From: Agelas oroides
Lineage: Eukaryota > Porifera > Demospongiae > Agelasida > Agelasidae
Length of the DNA: 64,000 nucleotides
Direction of reading: 5' to 3'
Assembly: GCA_949130485.1 (NCBI GenBank)
Contig: OX422189.1
Location: 8,245,220 to 8,309,219 of the forward strand
In this document: in pieces, positions 1 through 12,800 of the stretch
How the letters are laid out: every line of letters starts with the position of its first letter
Numbering within the stretch: position 1 is the first letter of the stretch
Made by a program: the position numbers and the translations under genes
Notes under the pieces: generated by a model
Seen by the model: the letters and a program-made list of their open reading frames with translations, nothing else
The model's database searches: none
Told to the model about the DNA's origin: nothing

Positions 1-166
1 AGAAACAAAGGTATGCCATGGTTGAGATTCTCTTCATCATGCAGTGAAAATATGTCATTGTGAAGTTTTGCATTGGCTTTTGAAGAAATTATGCAGCTGA
101 ATAACCACAGATAATGGAGCTCCAAGTATCATAGCTATAACTATATGGACTATATGTGAAACTTAC

Positions 167-409
167 CACAATGGGATAAAAAGGTTCAATCATAGCGATT
201 CCAGCATTCAGAAGTGTATAGGCGAGCAAGTGCATCACTGCAGTGAAAAGCTTTCTCCATCGGACCATAGTCACTGGTGCTACTGCCCTTATAGTAGCTC
301 CTTGTCTACTATCTTCCTGCTCCAGCGGTGCTGTGCAGCTGGTATGACTGCCATCCTCCACCTTTTCTCTGCTTTGAGGTTGCAACGAAATTTCCTCTGA
401 ACTTGACAT
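167..409 (-). CDS. MFS-type transporter, first coding exon (partial gene)
   Basis: The exon opens with MSSSEEISLQPQS and continues through a polar N-terminal tail into one hydrophobic segment (VMHLLAYTLLNAGIAMIEPF). This is the usual start of transmembrane helix 1 in major facilitator carriers of the SLC18/SLC18B1 type, which often read as a helix followed by I-x-P-F-x-P. It ends in phase 0 at a clear donor (GTG|GTAAGT, splice site at 166/167). The rest of the gene would lie beyond the left edge. The frame stays open upstream to 526, but the MSSS methionine is preferred because the upstream stretch is low-complexity and looks like 5' UTR. A decayed copy of this exon lies at 5036-5465. The family call rests on a single helix, so confidence is moderate. 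Confidence 0.45.
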
Positions 410-609
410 GCTGCTGTTATCAAATCTGCATGGATGAGGAACTCCATTGTTACAGTGATATGTGTTTCCCCGGGGAACGTGTGCTCTGAACACATTTTCC
501 CTATTGATATCTATTCCCCCAAACACATATCACTAGCAAACATTAGCATCAGTGCATATATATTTCCCAGGGTTAACTGTTCTCCCATGATTAATGTAAG
601 AAAGTACTA

Positions 610-1330
610 CAGTGGAACCCCTCTATAACTGACCCCATTGGGAACCAACTTTTTGTCCCTCATAGCGAGGTGTCCCCAACTCAGGGGCTTAATTACCATT
701 AATTTAGAGTGTGCAGATCCAAGGATACAGTGAGAGCCACAAGTAGCTAGTCGTACATGTAAGTGGGAGGACAACTGATTAACCATCTGGTAAAGAGAGC
801 GAGAACAAAAACTTTTCATATTGAACATAGTACAGTGCATCCTCACTCATCCGAACCCCTTTGTGCACACTACAAAAACAAATGGGTTGAAGATGGTAGC
901 TAGTTATGAGAGGATTATTTTTGGTATTAGAGACTAGTTGCATAACACAACCTGAGAGGAGCTGCCCAGTTCATCTTACAACCACGAGGGAATCACCTGG
1001 CAGTGATTGCATTAAACAGCATGGACGTTCCTTATAATTACTGCAACTGGATTTGTAATGACTCCTTCACAGATGTTCTGAGGGTTGTCAGTGTATTGTG
1101 GTTGTAAGATGAACTGAGCAGCTGCCTCTCAGGTTGCCTTATGCATAATATACCCTCCAATAACCACTGCATGTCTCTCGAGCTTGTATGCAACCAAGGT
1201 GACCACTGTGTGGTTAAAACAACCAATTTTTTTTTTTGCAGAGCAGGTGTTCGGATAACTGAAAAGTGACTATTTGTATACAAAGCAGATTACTTTCCAT
1301 TGAATGCACAGTAAAATATCTATGAACATC
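610..1330. mobile_element. Two nested pogo/Tc-like MITE fragments
   Basis: A TA-flanked CAGTGGAACC terminus starts at 610. It is the same terminus as in the complete elements at 19987 and 42584, but no matching right end is seen. A second TA-flanked terminus (CAGTGCATCCTC) starts at 833. Its body at about 1248-1330 is nearly the same as 29083-29175, where GTTCGGATAA-type ends are seen. Inside the second one, 948-992 and 1088-1138 form an inverted repeat (core CAGTTCATCTTACAACCAC), a further small foldback. No coding potential was found. Confidence 0.55.
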
Positions 1331-1740
1331 ATTATTTGGGGCCAGGTGTAATGTTTAATTTGGACCCCCCCTAAAATTCGTTCCCCCCCCGGAACTGAAA
1401 AATATGGACTTCCTATACAATGCACGCTTCCGCGTAGCGTACAAAAAGCAACTTTATCTTGTCCCAAGATTGCCTAGGAAGTCACTGTAATAATTGACCC
1501 CTTCGTTGTAGAGTAGCCCTAACGTCGTTTCGATCGAGACTCCCGCGCCCTCAGCACTGCAAGGGATGAACGCTACGCAAGCGATGAACGTTAGAGGGCG
1601 AGCGAGGCGAGTCTTGGAACGATACTACTGCAAGCGATTAATGCAGAATGCTAGAGATTATACTGACCTAGACATGGTTCATGCAGTGTTGCAGGTGTAG
1701 GAGTGGACTTTTCCCGTAGTCACAGAGGGTAGTAGTGTAC

Positions 1741-2187
1741 CCGTAAACGCTTTAATTAACGCGCCGTTAAAAAATAATTACGATCCGCAAAGGCGCCTTG
1801 TTTGGAGCGAAAAAAATTACTTCGGACCCATGGGGGCGCCTTATTTAGGGAGGCGCCTTCGAATTAGAGCGCAACTGACACCTTACCGTGAAGTTGAAAG
1901 AGCTGAGTATGGCTACACTGACAACGATCGAATTTGAGTACGTTATTCCAGGCTACCATGAGCACAAGCACGTTTGGAGTCCAGAGATTAAAAGTAGAAG
2001 TAGAAATCAGTCGAAGAACTAGATGTCTCGAAAGTCACACGAGTCGGGTGCGAAATCTCTCTCAATAGAAAGCGCCCTTAAAAGATATTTATGTCGTCAA
2101 GGGGCGCCCGCGTTAGAGCGAGAAAAATTAGTTTCCTGTCAAAAGGGCGCTTTCATTAGAGAGGCGCGTTAATTAAAGCGTTTACGG
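1741..2187. mobile_element. MITE with CCGTAAACGC inverted termini
   Basis: The left end CCGTAAACGCTTTAATTAAC is matched in inverted form by the right end ending GCGTTTACGG. About 25 bp are paired almost perfectly, and the internal sequence is rich in GGCGCC/GGGCGC. The element is about 447 bp, non-coding, and followed by TA. It is a non-autonomous DNA transposon of unassigned superfamily. Confidence 0.7.
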
Positions 2188-2189
2188 TA

Positions 2190-3229
2190 GTATGGTTCCA
2201 TTACTAAGTGTTTAGGCTAATTGTTATGCTTTTGTAGTTATTACTAACAGGGGTCCAAATATTTCAGCGGAGAAGAATTTTTGTAAGTTCCGGGATCCAT
2301 ACTTATCGGTTCGGGGGGAACAAGTTTAGGGGGGGGGACAAGTTTGCCAAGACCCCAGTGATATCACTAGGGAAATGGTTCGGGTCACACGTTCTCTGGG
2401 GAAACACATATCACTGTAATACCGTCACGTTCTGTGTAGTTTCAGCCTTCTACGAGGAAACTGGGACCAGCTGACATATTAAATAGCATTCAGGAACTTA
2501 CCGACACGATTTAGTACGGGTTGCCGAGAAGGACCATTCCATTCTGCCAATCTCAGCATTTCCAAACTTGATGTTTCCAATCTTAACATTTCCAACTTCC
2601 AATCTTAATAGGTAATATAACCTTACGGGAACGCGGAATGGGTCACGCAAACGGCGCGTTTCCATATTATCTACGGTTAAACAGCCCGTTATAAAAGCGT
2701 GAAGCTCGCTATCCATTGAAATTGTCAACAAGTTTCACTGAATGACTCAAACAGTTGACAATCTACTGACAAGATGTTGCAAAAACACTGCACTCCGCAG
2801 CAATAATCATCTACGTGCAGCTGCATTCTGCCTATAGTCACATTCCCAAACCACAGATTGCATGCGTTATTATGAGGAAATAAGAAAATGGTATATGTAT
2901 TTGCTAGCTTAACGTCCACTTAGCTAGTCTTTCACTTATCCTTATCTATGGCATTCTTTTTGAAGTGAATTAAAGTGAATTGCTTGCTTTTTTGTATAAC
3001 TTTCCAAGTTTGCACACAAATTGGTGCGTCCTTCACTTTCTTGCTTTCATTGTAGGTGCCTGAGTTTATCATAATTCATGTATTTCAGCACTGATAGTAT
3101 TTCAAACATAATGTAACAACTAATGTTTTAAGTTCATAAACATTGCATCTTTTCAGTCAACAGTGACATAGCTCTATACATGGAGATCAGACAGTCATGT
3201 TAGCATGAATGAGAAACGATTGGTTGTTT
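2190..3229. other. Intergenic sequence, no gene recognised
   Basis: Short C and G runs (about 1376-1392 and 2317-2340) flank the preceding element. On the minus strand near 2720 there is a short open stretch starting MDSELHAFITGCL that runs into simple GGAAATG-type repeats and is not convincing as an exon. A piece of this stretch (2540-2605) recurs in inverted orientation at 5032-5085. Nothing else can be supported. Confidence 0.4.
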
Positions 3230-3838
3230 ATGGACCATCCCTGTCTATGTGGTTTATCTGTTATATATCCCACCTAGTATTATTTTTGCTTATACAACAG
3301 GTGGGGGTTTACTGTGATAATTTCCCTCCCTGAGGGCTACAAGGGAAATTATGGCCCATAATTCCCTCTTCATGCATTTTTAGTTTACAGTCTACTACAT
3401 TGTCAGACTATAGTACAGATTTTACTGTGACAGTAAATAATATTGAAGTTACCAATATGCAATCAGGTGGGATATATAATAATTATAGCACAAGTGGCCA
3501 GGGATTTATGGCTGTAGTAAACAAACCTCAGACTCTGTCTGTTTACTGCCATAAATCCCTGTCACCTGTGCTATAACATATTCTCCACTCTGATTGGTCC
3601 TTGTTGTTATTAGCAAACACACAATCCACATGGTAGTTTTCACTGTAAACAAGGTATGTTATTTTATTACTAAACATGTATAGTAGTTTACACAGTAAAC
3701 AAGGTAGCTTATAGGAAAACATCATTTTACAACTTCTGTGGTATATGGAACAGAATCTACAGAAGCTACAACTTCCTGTCAGTAGCTATATGAAAAATAA
3801 TACCCACCTGTTGCCACCGAAACAAGGAGTATATATAG
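3230..3838. repeat. Compound inverted-repeat element; second copy near 53 kb
   Basis: There are two internal inverted pairs: TATATATCCCACC near 3265 with GGTGGGATATATA near 3470, and the ends of 3488-3575 around CCATAAATCCCTG. The downstream part, 3547-3838, is repeated at 53030-53312 in the same orientation with small indels. It includes TCTCCACTCTGATTGGTCC and the stretch ending near CTACAACTTCCTGTCAG. It is a dispersed non-coding element. Confidence 0.65.
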
Positions 3839-3927
3839 GCATGTACATGTTGGTAACAATAGGATGGTCCAACTCATACAACTCTCCACTAGATTCAGCA
3901 ACCGAAAGTCTGTGCCTGTCTAGCCTC

Positions 3928-4007
3928 GTCCCCAGGCTCTCTCCTCAAAAACGGGGGTTACTCTCTCCTCCCCCTGTTTTTGAGGAGAGAGCCTGGGGAC
4001 GAGGCTA
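3928..4007. repeat. CTCGTNCCCAG-family hairpin, 80 bp, near-perfect palindrome
   Basis: The left arm TAGCCTCGTCCCCAGGCTCT continues through CTCCTCAAAAACGGGGG. The right arm repeats it in inverted form and ends GGGGACGAGGCTA. It is one of the longest-stemmed members of the hairpin family found throughout this window. Confidence 0.85.
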
Positions 4008-4019
4008 GTGCCTGTCGCA

Positions 4020-5030
4020 GTTTAAGTGGTCTAGAAGGAGACCATATTCTGCCAAAGTAAAATTAGGGCACACATTATGCTCTTGACAGTAGTGGAAGCA
4101 ACTTTCTCAAAGTCTCCGGAGGGATAACTTATGGAAGACATTTACCCTGCAATTATTTGGTACTTATACTTATCTGCCTGTTCACCAACTGAAGAGGTAC
4201 ATGTGTTATGAGCCTCCACTGTATAGGGTCTGACAAAGCCATGCATGACCAACTATTTAGCACAATCTTAGTGTGCCTGAGTAAGGAGCTGAGAGTCTCT
4301 GAGATTTAATCCTGTAAGGCATATGGAAGCAGTATTCCCAGATTCCAATGTCATGAATTCCCTAGCTAGAAAGGTCAATATTTAACCCAAAATTGAAAAA
4401 GCATCCCTGAATTCAGAGCTGTCATTGTACTGCTAGAAGGTAGAAGGACAACCACATACAACTCTCTGGTCTAAAAAGTAGGTAGCTAGACCACTGTGAG
4501 TCATTAGGAGAGCAACCAATGGCAATGTGGATGTTTTAAGTCTGTTTCGTTGCCAGTAATCTGAGAACAAATTCTCTGTCATCTGTGGTACAAAAATGTT
4601 ATCACAGCAACACAACCACTGACAAGACCACGTGCTATTATCCAGTATGGTGCTGGCACCACAGATTACTGAAATCATAGCCTCGTGCCCAGGCCATTGT
4701 TAAAGTTTTAGAAACAATGACATAATTACTAGACAATCTTGAATATAACCCCTTCAGAGTCTGACCCTGCTCTCAATTTACACTGGATGCATGTTAAGTG
4801 ATTCTCTACATATTGGCATTTTATCCCTAATGCCTCTGTACAATTCCTAGATATTGCCATATTAAAAGGTTTCCCTACCCCCTAGAGTACTATCAAATCC
4901 TCTAAATCTAGGGATATCTCCCTAAGTCTGGGAACACAGGCTTGGAATGGCAAATGTAGTCTCATTCACAGATCACAGATTGCTAACTGTGGTCTGGGAA
5001 CGAGAATGTGCTAAGTGCCGCAAGAAAATG
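4020..5030. other. Intergenic sequence, no gene recognised
   Basis: No exon-like open frame with supporting splice sites was seen. A single unpaired arm of the CTCGTNCCCAG family lies at about 4680-4697. Confidence 0.4.
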
Positions 5031-5035
5031 ATGTT

Positions 5036-5465
5036 CAGATTGGAAATGACAAGATTAGAAATGCTGAGATTGGCAGAATGTAATGGCCCTTCTTGGCCAT
5101 GGCCACCTAATTTATAGTTTTAGTACTTCACCACAATGGGATAAAAGGGTACAATCATATATAGTGGTTCCAGCATTCAGAAACATCTAGGCAAGCAAGT
5201 GCATCACTGCAGTGAAGTTTTCTCCACTGGACCATAATTATAGTCACTGGTGCTACTGCCCTTATAGTCTACTACCTCCCTGCTCCAGCGGTGCTGTGCA
5301 CCTGGTATGATTGCCATCCTTGTTTTGAGGCTGTAACGGAATTTCCCCTGAACTTGATATGCTGCTGCTATCAAATCTGCACGAACAAGGAGCACCCGAT
5401 GTCACGTTTGGTGCATGTATATAGTTTTGGCCTTTCAGGAAACTGAGGTGAACAACAATATGCAC
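5036..5465 (-). pseudogene. Decayed copy of the MFS transporter first exon
   Basis: The sequence aligns with 150-460 in the same orientation, including the helix-coding part, the cysteine/serine-rich tail and the splice donor region (GTG|GTGAAG near 5130). The methionine used in the intact copy is ATA here (5358-5360), and indels split the frame into two overlapping short frames. The A/T-rich inverted block at 5032-5085 also has a partner at 2540-2605, so the duplication carried flanking DNA. It is probably non-functional. Confidence 0.6.
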
Positions 5466-5897
5466 TCCTCATCAGTCTTCACAGATTTTATATAAATTAT
5501 AATCTTACTCAATCCTCTGTTTCTTCGCAAACAATTAAATTTTTTTTTTGCTATTTAGTAATTATAGCTTTTATTGGTGGTGCTAATCCTAATGGGTGTT
5601 TAATCCTCAAGCTGACCTTTCATAGACCTTCTAATAATATAGTATAAGGTGTACACGGACACACACAAAGTATAATTCTAATAATTTCTGCTACCTTGCA
5701 AGGTGGTTACAATGAGAAAACCATAGCACATGGAGTGTTATCCTAGACAATAGGAAACTCAATACATTGGTTCCTCAATACAGTATGTACTATAATATAA
5801 TCAAAAGTGGTCTTTGTGTCAATAACTACTACACTAACAGCAATAACAACACGTTCATAGTTTGGGAAAGTTCAAACCAACATCCTCAGCTAGCTAA
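5466..5897. other. 3' flank of scramblase A, no gene recognised
   Basis: A/T-rich intergenic sequence lies directly downstream of the scramblase A stop codon on the minus strand. No canonical poly(A) hexamer could be assigned with confidence. Confidence 0.35.
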
Positions 5898-6706
5898 TCA
5901 TTGGCTGTGTTCAAAGAACATGAAGTCCTAGGGGGAAAGAAAAGAAGTAGAGTTAATCGTGACTTGAACCAACCTAGGTCTATAGTATTACATGTATGTC
6001 ATCACTTCTGAGAATGCGAAAATATACAAAGGTAAATTGAAAACACCCACCCCCCCTCTTTTTGCTCAAGTTCCTGCGCAGGATCAATCATCAAAAGCAA
6101 ATGTAGCAAGGGCCCACATATGTTGAAGTATGACAGCAGTTACTTGCACGAGCATAACAGCTAAATTTTGCCAGTAACTTGAGATTCTAAGCCTAGGAAT
6201 GTATCACAGCTTGCGCAGCCTGCATCCCGTAGTGGGCGGATATTATATACATTGTATGTGTCTACTCGTCTGGTTTTCGTATCTAGCGCCCACTCCCCTT
6301 GTTTAATGTCCCCAAAACATGGCCACTTAATACGTACTCTATGATATACCGTATAGCGGGAAACTTTTGAGGGATAAAACTTTTGCAAAATGGCGATTTT
6401 CGCTGAGAAAACTTTCATGGATTGCTCAGTGGTGTCACCGCCAAAAGATGCCATGCCCCCCAATTTTGCAGAGAAAACTTAGCTACAAAACCTCGAAATC
6501 TGCAAAAGGTTTCTCCCTTGAAAGTTTTCCGCTATACGGTACACAAGGTAGAGTTTACATGAGGTATTGTTAGTGTGTGCGATTCTGTCGTGTGGTAAGT
6601 GGAACTCACAATGAGGAAGCAAGCTCCCAACATCACTGCCTTCATCTTCACATCAAGGTCCATGGGGACTGTGTGTGTGTATGTGTATGTGTGTGTGTGT
6701 GTGTGT

Positions 6707-6794
<88 letters not shown>

Positions 6795-6808
6795 GTGTGT
6801 GTGTGTGC

Positions 6809-6840
<32 letters not shown>

Positions 6841-9800
6841 GTTGACAAAGGACGTTATCTTGTGCTCTGTACATATGTGGGCGGAGCTTCACGATAGTGA
6901 GCATTGTGCATGTGGAACACAAGAAATATATATGTTGGAATGTGACAAATATGAAGAAAGCTTATCAATGACAGAGATTATGAAGACAAATCTCTCATAC
7001 TACATAAAGAAATAATCATGTACATTTCAGGAGGCAAGAATAGAGGAAAGTTGCCGAGACTCAAACCCAGGACACCAGGCTTGAGCCACCAGTTCTTTGC
7101 CAGATAACCACAAGCCCCCACAATCCTCTATATATATTGCATAGGGGGTGGTGGTTGTCCAGTTGTTGTAGCTCAGTGGCAGCGCACTGGCAGCTCAAAC
7201 CAGGCGTCCTGGGTTCGATTCCCTGAGACCGCCAACTTTTTCACTTTCCTCTATTTTCGCCTCTTACATCTAAATCTTTTTATTCCCAGCAGGATGTTCT
7301 AAGTATTGTTATTGGTAAAAAGGGAAGTGGAATGGGTTTTAACCAGACGATCCAACTGCTTTGCAACCGAATGTTCTACATTTAGTGCTTGTAAGACCCC
7401 TTCCTTCCCCAATATTGAAAGTGATTTGTGCTGAGGTTCTTTTAAACCTACTGCACTGCAATACTTACACTGGATTCCAAAGTTGTCAGCATCGGTAAAG
7501 TATTCCTTGGCCAGTCCCGACCACTGCTTCGTGATCTTGCCCACAGGTTGGGTGCCATCAGGGGACAGAATCTAGGATAAAGAATTGTTGGCACAATGTC
7601 ACTGTGCAAGTAGTCAATCACTCCTGTACATATAGAAATCATTCTGGCACGTATTTCAATCGCAAAGGGCACAGCATCTACGAAGGTATTATAGTTGAAG
7701 CAGGGGCGCATCTAGCCAAGAAGGAAGGGGTGGGCCCTGACAGTATCTTATTTTTGTGTGTGTTTTGTGCTGAACATGGTTGTAGATAGCAGGCAGGACA
7801 GCCATCGTGGCCCCTCACTGGGATCAACGTTCAACTGGTGATTGGTAGCCTATAACATCTGTTGTTTGGACCATCATGTTGCAAGGAAGCGTAAGGTGGG
7901 CCTGGGCCCTCTAGGCCCCAACCTAGATCCGCCACTGAGTTGAACTGACCCATAGACTATAAGTGACTTAAAAAAAGTGGTCCCGCCCTTTCTGTAGTAG
8001 GCCACGGGTCGGGAGTTCAAAGGGACCGAAAACAGTGGTCATGCGATGACCGGAAAGGGTACTCCTCCCCTGAAGATCAGTGGTTTTTTTTACCATATCT
8101 CCCCCCCAAAAATTCTCACTTTGCCATAACTGCCCCACCCATTTGAGCCATAACTGCCCCACCCACTTGAGCCATAAATGCCCCACCCATTTAAGTCATA
8201 AATGCCCCACCCACTTGAGCCATAAATGCCCCACCCATTTAAGTCATAAACGCCCCACCCATTTAAGTCATAAATGCCTCACCCATTTAAGTCATAAACG
8301 CCCCACCCATTTAAGTCATAAATGCCTCACCCATTTAAGTCATAAATGCCTCACCCACTTGAGCCATAAATGCCCCACCCATTTAAGTCATAAATGCCTC
8401 ACCCATTTAAGTCATAAATGCCCCACCCATTTAAGTCATAAATGCCCCACCCATTTGTCATAAATGCCCCACCCATTTAAGCCATAAATCCCCCACCTAT
8501 TTAAGCCATAAATGCCCCACCCATTTAAGCCATAAATGCCCCATCCATTTAAGTCATAAAAGCCCCACCCATTTAAGCCATAAATGCCCCATCCCCATAT
8601 CCCATTATGTTTTAACTTTTATGTATGTGTGGAAATTTTCACATAATGAACATTGATGTGCCAGCTGGGTGTTGGTGCCCTCCCACTCGACACACAAGAT
8701 TCGCCACTGAGTTTAACTGACCCATAGACAATAGTGCCACTTTCACTAAGCACTCACTGTCTCATTAGCAGTACATTGTGATCTGCCATTACTTTCTAGG
8801 ATACTTAGTGTCTCCCTCAGTTTTTACAAAGTGTATAAAGAGGCTTAATTGTGGCTTTGTTTTCTTTTGTGAAACTGTAAACACTCTAAGTAAAGTACAT
8901 ACTGGATATTGTAGCATTAGTAGATTGTATTATTAACCCTCAGCGCGCATGCGCAGCGAGGGTTACAGTACTTCGTTTGTCTGTCTGTCTGTCTGTCTGT
9001 CTGTGTGTATGTGTGTATGTATGTATGTCTGTTACAACTAGCTTGGCTCACCTGGCGGCTAAATCTCTGAAGTTTGGACACAGATAGGCTTCAAATTGAA
9101 CGAGGATGTGTTCAAATTGAGCCGATTTCGCCAAGAACGTTTTGTTCAAGAGTTATGCTGCGATTCGTTTGCCACGGCGAGCGCTAGTCGGCCATATTCT
9201 AGTCTCAGAATGAGTTCACGTGCCCTGGTCTGGGATCCCGGATCTCGGCCCGGGAGTACAGTAGCCTTGTTCCCAGGCTCTTCCGCTCCGGAATGCGAAA
9301 TTGAGCATGTACAATTCGCGTTCTGAGACAGCCTGGGAACGAGGCTCAGACCAAGGCACGTGAACTCGTTCTCAGACTAGAATATGGCCGACGCGCTCGC
9401 CGTGGCAAACATGAATCGCAGCATAACTCTTGAACAAAACGTTCTTGGCGAAATTGGCTCAATCTAAATGCATCCTCGTTTGGTTTGAAGCATATTGGTC
9501 AATACTGCTACAATATGTATGTCAGGCATGGTACATATCCAGGATTACCAGGGAATGTCCCACAGATTCCTTACCTACTACACATGCTCACTACATTAGG
9601 GAGGGGTTTGTTGGGGCAAGGTAAAGGGATACTAGGACAACTTGGGACACTGTTATGACTTTGTGTAGTCTCAGCTAGCTATCTAGTGTACCATCATACC
9701 ACATGAATTTCCTTCGCGTACTTAGCTATGTCCTGTGACTCTGCGTTAATACTACGCGCCGAGGGTTAAGCACTTCAGTGCTCTTCATTATATTATAAGT

Positions 9801-12800
9801 AATAGTTATATCCCTCCCTGGGTTGTGGTCTCGCACATTTGTGTCAGCCCCAGGGAGGGATATAACTATTATATAACCTGTTACCTAGGCAACATCACTG
9901 TAGAAGAGAGATATGAGCAACATTCTTATATGTTGCCTAGGTAACAGATTATATTATAGGGATAAATGACAGTAAGAGTGTGCAACTCCCATATGGTTTC
10001 TACACCCACCATCTGGATAGGATGCCCTAGGCAATCAGCAGTGAATATGCTTAATATGAAGCCATTCTAGGTGCTAGTGTACATTAGCCATGGGAACATT
10101 AGCAAAAGCCAACCTCTTTACTGTTGTGTTTTCACAGCATAGCACATTTACTGCTGATTGCCTAGGGTGCCTCTAATTGCTGGACTGGAATATGGAATGG
10201 AACGCTGGACTGGAATATGGAATGGAAGGCTGGACTGGAATATGGAATGAAACAATGGAATGGAATATGGAATGGAACGGTGGAATGGAAAATGGAATGG
10301 AACGGTGAATGTGCATAGTTACAGCTAACTCGTGTAGCTGGCGCTGTTCTTCAAGGTTGAGGTAGCTACTATGTGTCTATAGCGCTCTTATCTCACCGCA
10401 GAGGCTGTATGAGCAAGTCCAGTGCATGTTGCCAGCATTCTTCCTTGTGTGGTATCATGATGTCACGGTCAGAACTCGGGGTCCCCGGAGACCAGCTACT
10501 GTACCATGCATAGGAGCCACGCTTAATACTGTTAAGGAAGGCTGGTACTAAGGTTGTGAGACCTAGGAGTGACCAAGGATCGAGGTGCACAGACAAAGAC
10601 CGAAGTGAAGAGACTGAGGATCGAGCACTAATTTCTGCCATCACATTTTTGTCCACGAAGACTATAACTATAGTCTTGCAAAGCCAGACACTTGTTTTTC
10701 GATCGAGAGTCTGGCTTTGCAGGACTACAATAAAGCATCTGATGATGAGCCAGCAACGGTACCATGCTTGGATATAGAAGCATGACGTTGGGCAATGCCG
10801 TACTTGCTCATAAAGCTTCTGCGGTGCGATAAAAGTCCTAGAGATACGCTAGGTAGTTCAACCTAGACTGAGCAGCGACAGTTACAGTACAGAGTGTACG
10901 TTCACTGTTCCATTCCATTTTCCATTCCATCGTTCCGTTCCATATTCCAGTCCAGCAATTAGAGACGCCCGATTGCCGGCGGCTAAAGAAACCATGCGGG
11001 AGTTGCACACTCTTACTGTAATAAACTCTTGTGCACTGGTACAGCAGAACACAACATACCCGTATGGTTGGTAATTTCCGTGGGTACAAATTTTCGCAAA
11101 ACAGGCCAAAATTTGGGTTTCAGAAATTTTCACGGTTTTAATTTTTGTAGTCGGTGAATCTGGGACCTGTGCGTTAGCTAGCTGTATGTCTAAAAGCTGA
11201 GCAAATGTCTAGAATTGTCTACAGAGAAAATCTCAGATGGAAATCTCAGCTCTTTGTTCCAGTGTGGCAAGAAAAGTAGCCTCGTACCCAGGACATTCGT
11301 AGAAATGATTGCTTCCGCTCTCGGCCTTGTGCCACCGTCCGGTTCGTGCATCTGTGCTTTAGCAGCTCTTGACTTGCAAAAACAAATTCCTCGCAAAAAT
11401 TACCAACCATACGGTAGCTCTCCAACAATTACCTCAAACTCCACTTCGCACCATTTACAGGTCCAGCAGGGACCCTTGATCCTGAGCACCGTCTCACCGT
11501 CTGCATTCTTGACAGAGAACCACGGGTAGATGTAGGTACAGTCTTGCTCGATGTGTCCAATGGTGGTGCCGGGGGGTGACTGGACCTCCATTGTTTGCAG
11601 ACAGCAGAAGCAGCACCATCCCTGGCAGCGATATGGACGTATCAGTTGGATCACCTGGACAATGGAGAGAGGAAGAGGAGGTGAAGGAGAGAGGGGAGGA
11701 GGGGAGAAGGAGGGGAGGGGGAGGAGAGGAAAATTTAGGGGAGGGGGAGGAGAGGGAAAGAGAGGGGAGGGGAAGGAGGAAGAAAGGGAAGGAGAGGAGG
11801 AGGGAAGGGGGAGGGAAGGAGAGAGGGAGGAAAGAGAAGAGGAAAGGGGAATATGATTAGGGTTAGAATAAAAGAATAAAGTTTTGTGCTCAGCCACGTA
11901 AAAACAAACATTCAGCATCTCATGGTTCTCAGTGGCTCAAGTGACCACACAAAAACATTTTCCACAGCTTCCTACTACATACATACCTCCCTCTGAGAGT
12001 TGTCAGTGATGCTCATGGTGAAGGGACGAACCGGACCACAATACTGGCGAGCACAGCAGTTGGACACTGGCAGAGGAAAACAGAGATCATTCACTTATTG
12101 TGTATACACAGCCTACACTACCAGCCCTATACAACTTGTATAGAGCCTCGTTCCCAGGCCCCACCCAGCTTTCCATTGTTTGCAGTAACCATGTGAGGAG
12201 AGCCTGGGAACGAGGCTATCTTCCATACACGTATTGGCCCCCACCCAGCTTTCAATCGCTTGGAGTACAGACAAGTCCGGTACCTTTCCTCACGTGAACA
12301 TGACATAATCAGAAAATGGTGAAAAATTTCAGAAGAAACCAGCACTGTTTTGTGTATTGTTCAACCAACCCCACGCTTAGTGTGTACGATATTCACCCCC
12401 CATCAGCTAGATTCATGTGTACTGTGGTAAGTTACAGTAGGCGCCAATAAAAAGTTTACGTTTCGTTTTCGTTCCACAGTCATTCTACGATGTGAACCGT
12501 TCCGTTCCATTTTTACGGAATCCCCCGTTTTTGCGTAAATACGGTTGCTGACTCAGCAATTATTGGCTTTCACAAGGAATGGGTAATTTTCGACACGACA
12601 TATTTTCGGTTAGAAGCAAGCTATGGACATGGAGTAAAGTCGAACGTATAGCTAAGGCTTGTAGATACAACATATCCAAGAATCAAGAAAAAACTTCCCT
12701 GGACCATGATAGTTCCAAGCGCTATAACAGCTACAAACATGGGACAAGAACTGTCATATAGAGAGACTCTAGGCCTAAAACATATCACGGGTTGAACAGC

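Noticed and set aside
2498-2731. Short minus-strand frame starting MDSELHAFITGCL
   Set aside because: Runs into GGAAATG simple repeats, with no clear acceptor partner or homologue; too weak to call an exon.
6577-7015. Long open frames of alternating Val-Cys or Thr-His residues (also at 47479-47724 and 55427-55633)
   Set aside because: They are translations of (TG)n microsatellites, not genes; only the short exon parts next to them are coding, on the minus strand.
7160-7235. A tRNA gene
   Set aside because: Internal promoter boxes are good, but the acceptor stem does not pair, the anticodon arm is malformed and a non-tRNA tail with a second copy is present; called a SINE.
8080-8463. Octapeptide-repeat protein (HKCPTHLS)
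   Set aside because: Produced by the 24-bp minisatellite inside a scramblase intron; no start context or splice support.
11551-11860. Gly/Glu/Arg-rich open frames on the plus strand
   Set aside because: Translations of the purine tract and antisense of scramblase A exon 5.
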